NCBI GenBank assembly: GCA_947372365.1
Contig: CANBTK010000149.1
Span: 1-5,886, forward strand
DNA: 5,886 bases
Direction of reading: 5' to 3'
Source of the DNA: Flavipsychrobacter stenotrophus
GTDB lineage: Bacteria; Bacteroidota; Bacteroidia; Chitinophagales; Chitinophagaceae
In this document: one piece after another, positions 5,868 through 5,886 of the stretch
How positions within the stretch are numbered: the stretch's first letter is position 1
Layout: each line of letters begins with the position of its first letter
Program-made: the position numbers and the translations under genes
Notes under the pieces: model-generated
The model's input: the letters and a program-made list of their open reading frames with translations, nothing else
The model's database searches: none
Told to the model about the DNA's origin: nothing

Positions 5868-5886
5868 AGGTACCACTTGGTTAAAG

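Larger units (their letters stand above)
5591..5886 (-). promoter_or_regulatory. AT-rich non-coding leader upstream of the giant gene
   Basis: This 296-base stretch has no convincing gene on either strand and is visibly richer in A and T than the coding region. No purine-rich Shine-Dalgarno sequence precedes the ATG, as is usual in Bacteroidota. Compared with the Bacteroidota promoter consensus (TTTG near -33, TAnnTTTG near -7), I find only weak candidates. One is TTTG at 5652-5649 with TATACT 17 bases downstream at 5631-5626, which would leave a leader of roughly 30 bases. The others are isolated -7-like boxes, TAACTTTA at 5688-5681 and TAGTTTG at 5670-5664. None is strong enough to call a transcription start. 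Confidence 0.4.

Overview
The window is almost entirely one gene. On the minus strand a single reading frame opens at an ATG at 5590 and runs without a stop to position 1, where the window cuts it. That gives 1863 complete codons plus one base. I translated it from end to end and saw no frameshift or internal stop. The product is a giant secreted, modular beta-sandwich protein, rich in Ser, Thr, Ala and Gly and very poor in Lys and Glu. The organism is most likely a member of the Bacteroidota. The reasons are the module types, which are familiar from Bacteroidota surface proteins, the start codon without a Shine-Dalgarno sequence in an AT-rich leader, and a coding region much richer in GC than the leader. 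I cannot name a genus.

Modules from N- to C-terminus (high to low coordinates): a Sec signal peptide (residues 1-24); a LamG/concanavalin-like domain (25-262); a fibronectin-III-like domain (264-383); two Ig/PKD-like domains (384-538); an Ig/PKD-like domain split by an inserted module of about 190 residues with an LPFTFYFYG motif (541-811); another Ig-like domain (812-900); four tandem Big_2-type repeats (904-1203); an Ig-like domain (1204-1281); a second split Ig-like domain with its own inserted module carrying LPFTFNFYG (1282-1550); three more Ig-like domains (1551-1816); and the start of a W-G-G/NW-NW module (1817 onward), cut by the window edge. Thirteen Ig-like units each carry one early and one late cysteine, which suggests one disulphide per unit.

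Upstream of the gene (5591-5886) is an AT-rich non-coding leader. It must hold the promoter unless the gene is cotranscribed from further upstream. It contains two perfect 12-bp palindromes and one imperfect stem-loop. No RNA gene, mobile element, CRISPR array or second protein gene is supported.

The likely role is a cell-surface or secreted adhesin-like or matrix protein, possibly exported by the type IX secretion system. The C-terminal sorting domain that would show this lies outside the window. I see no enzyme active site, and no evidence for a new multi-gene system. The most notable feature is architectural: a domain nested inside another domain, present twice, within what looks like a larger internal duplication.
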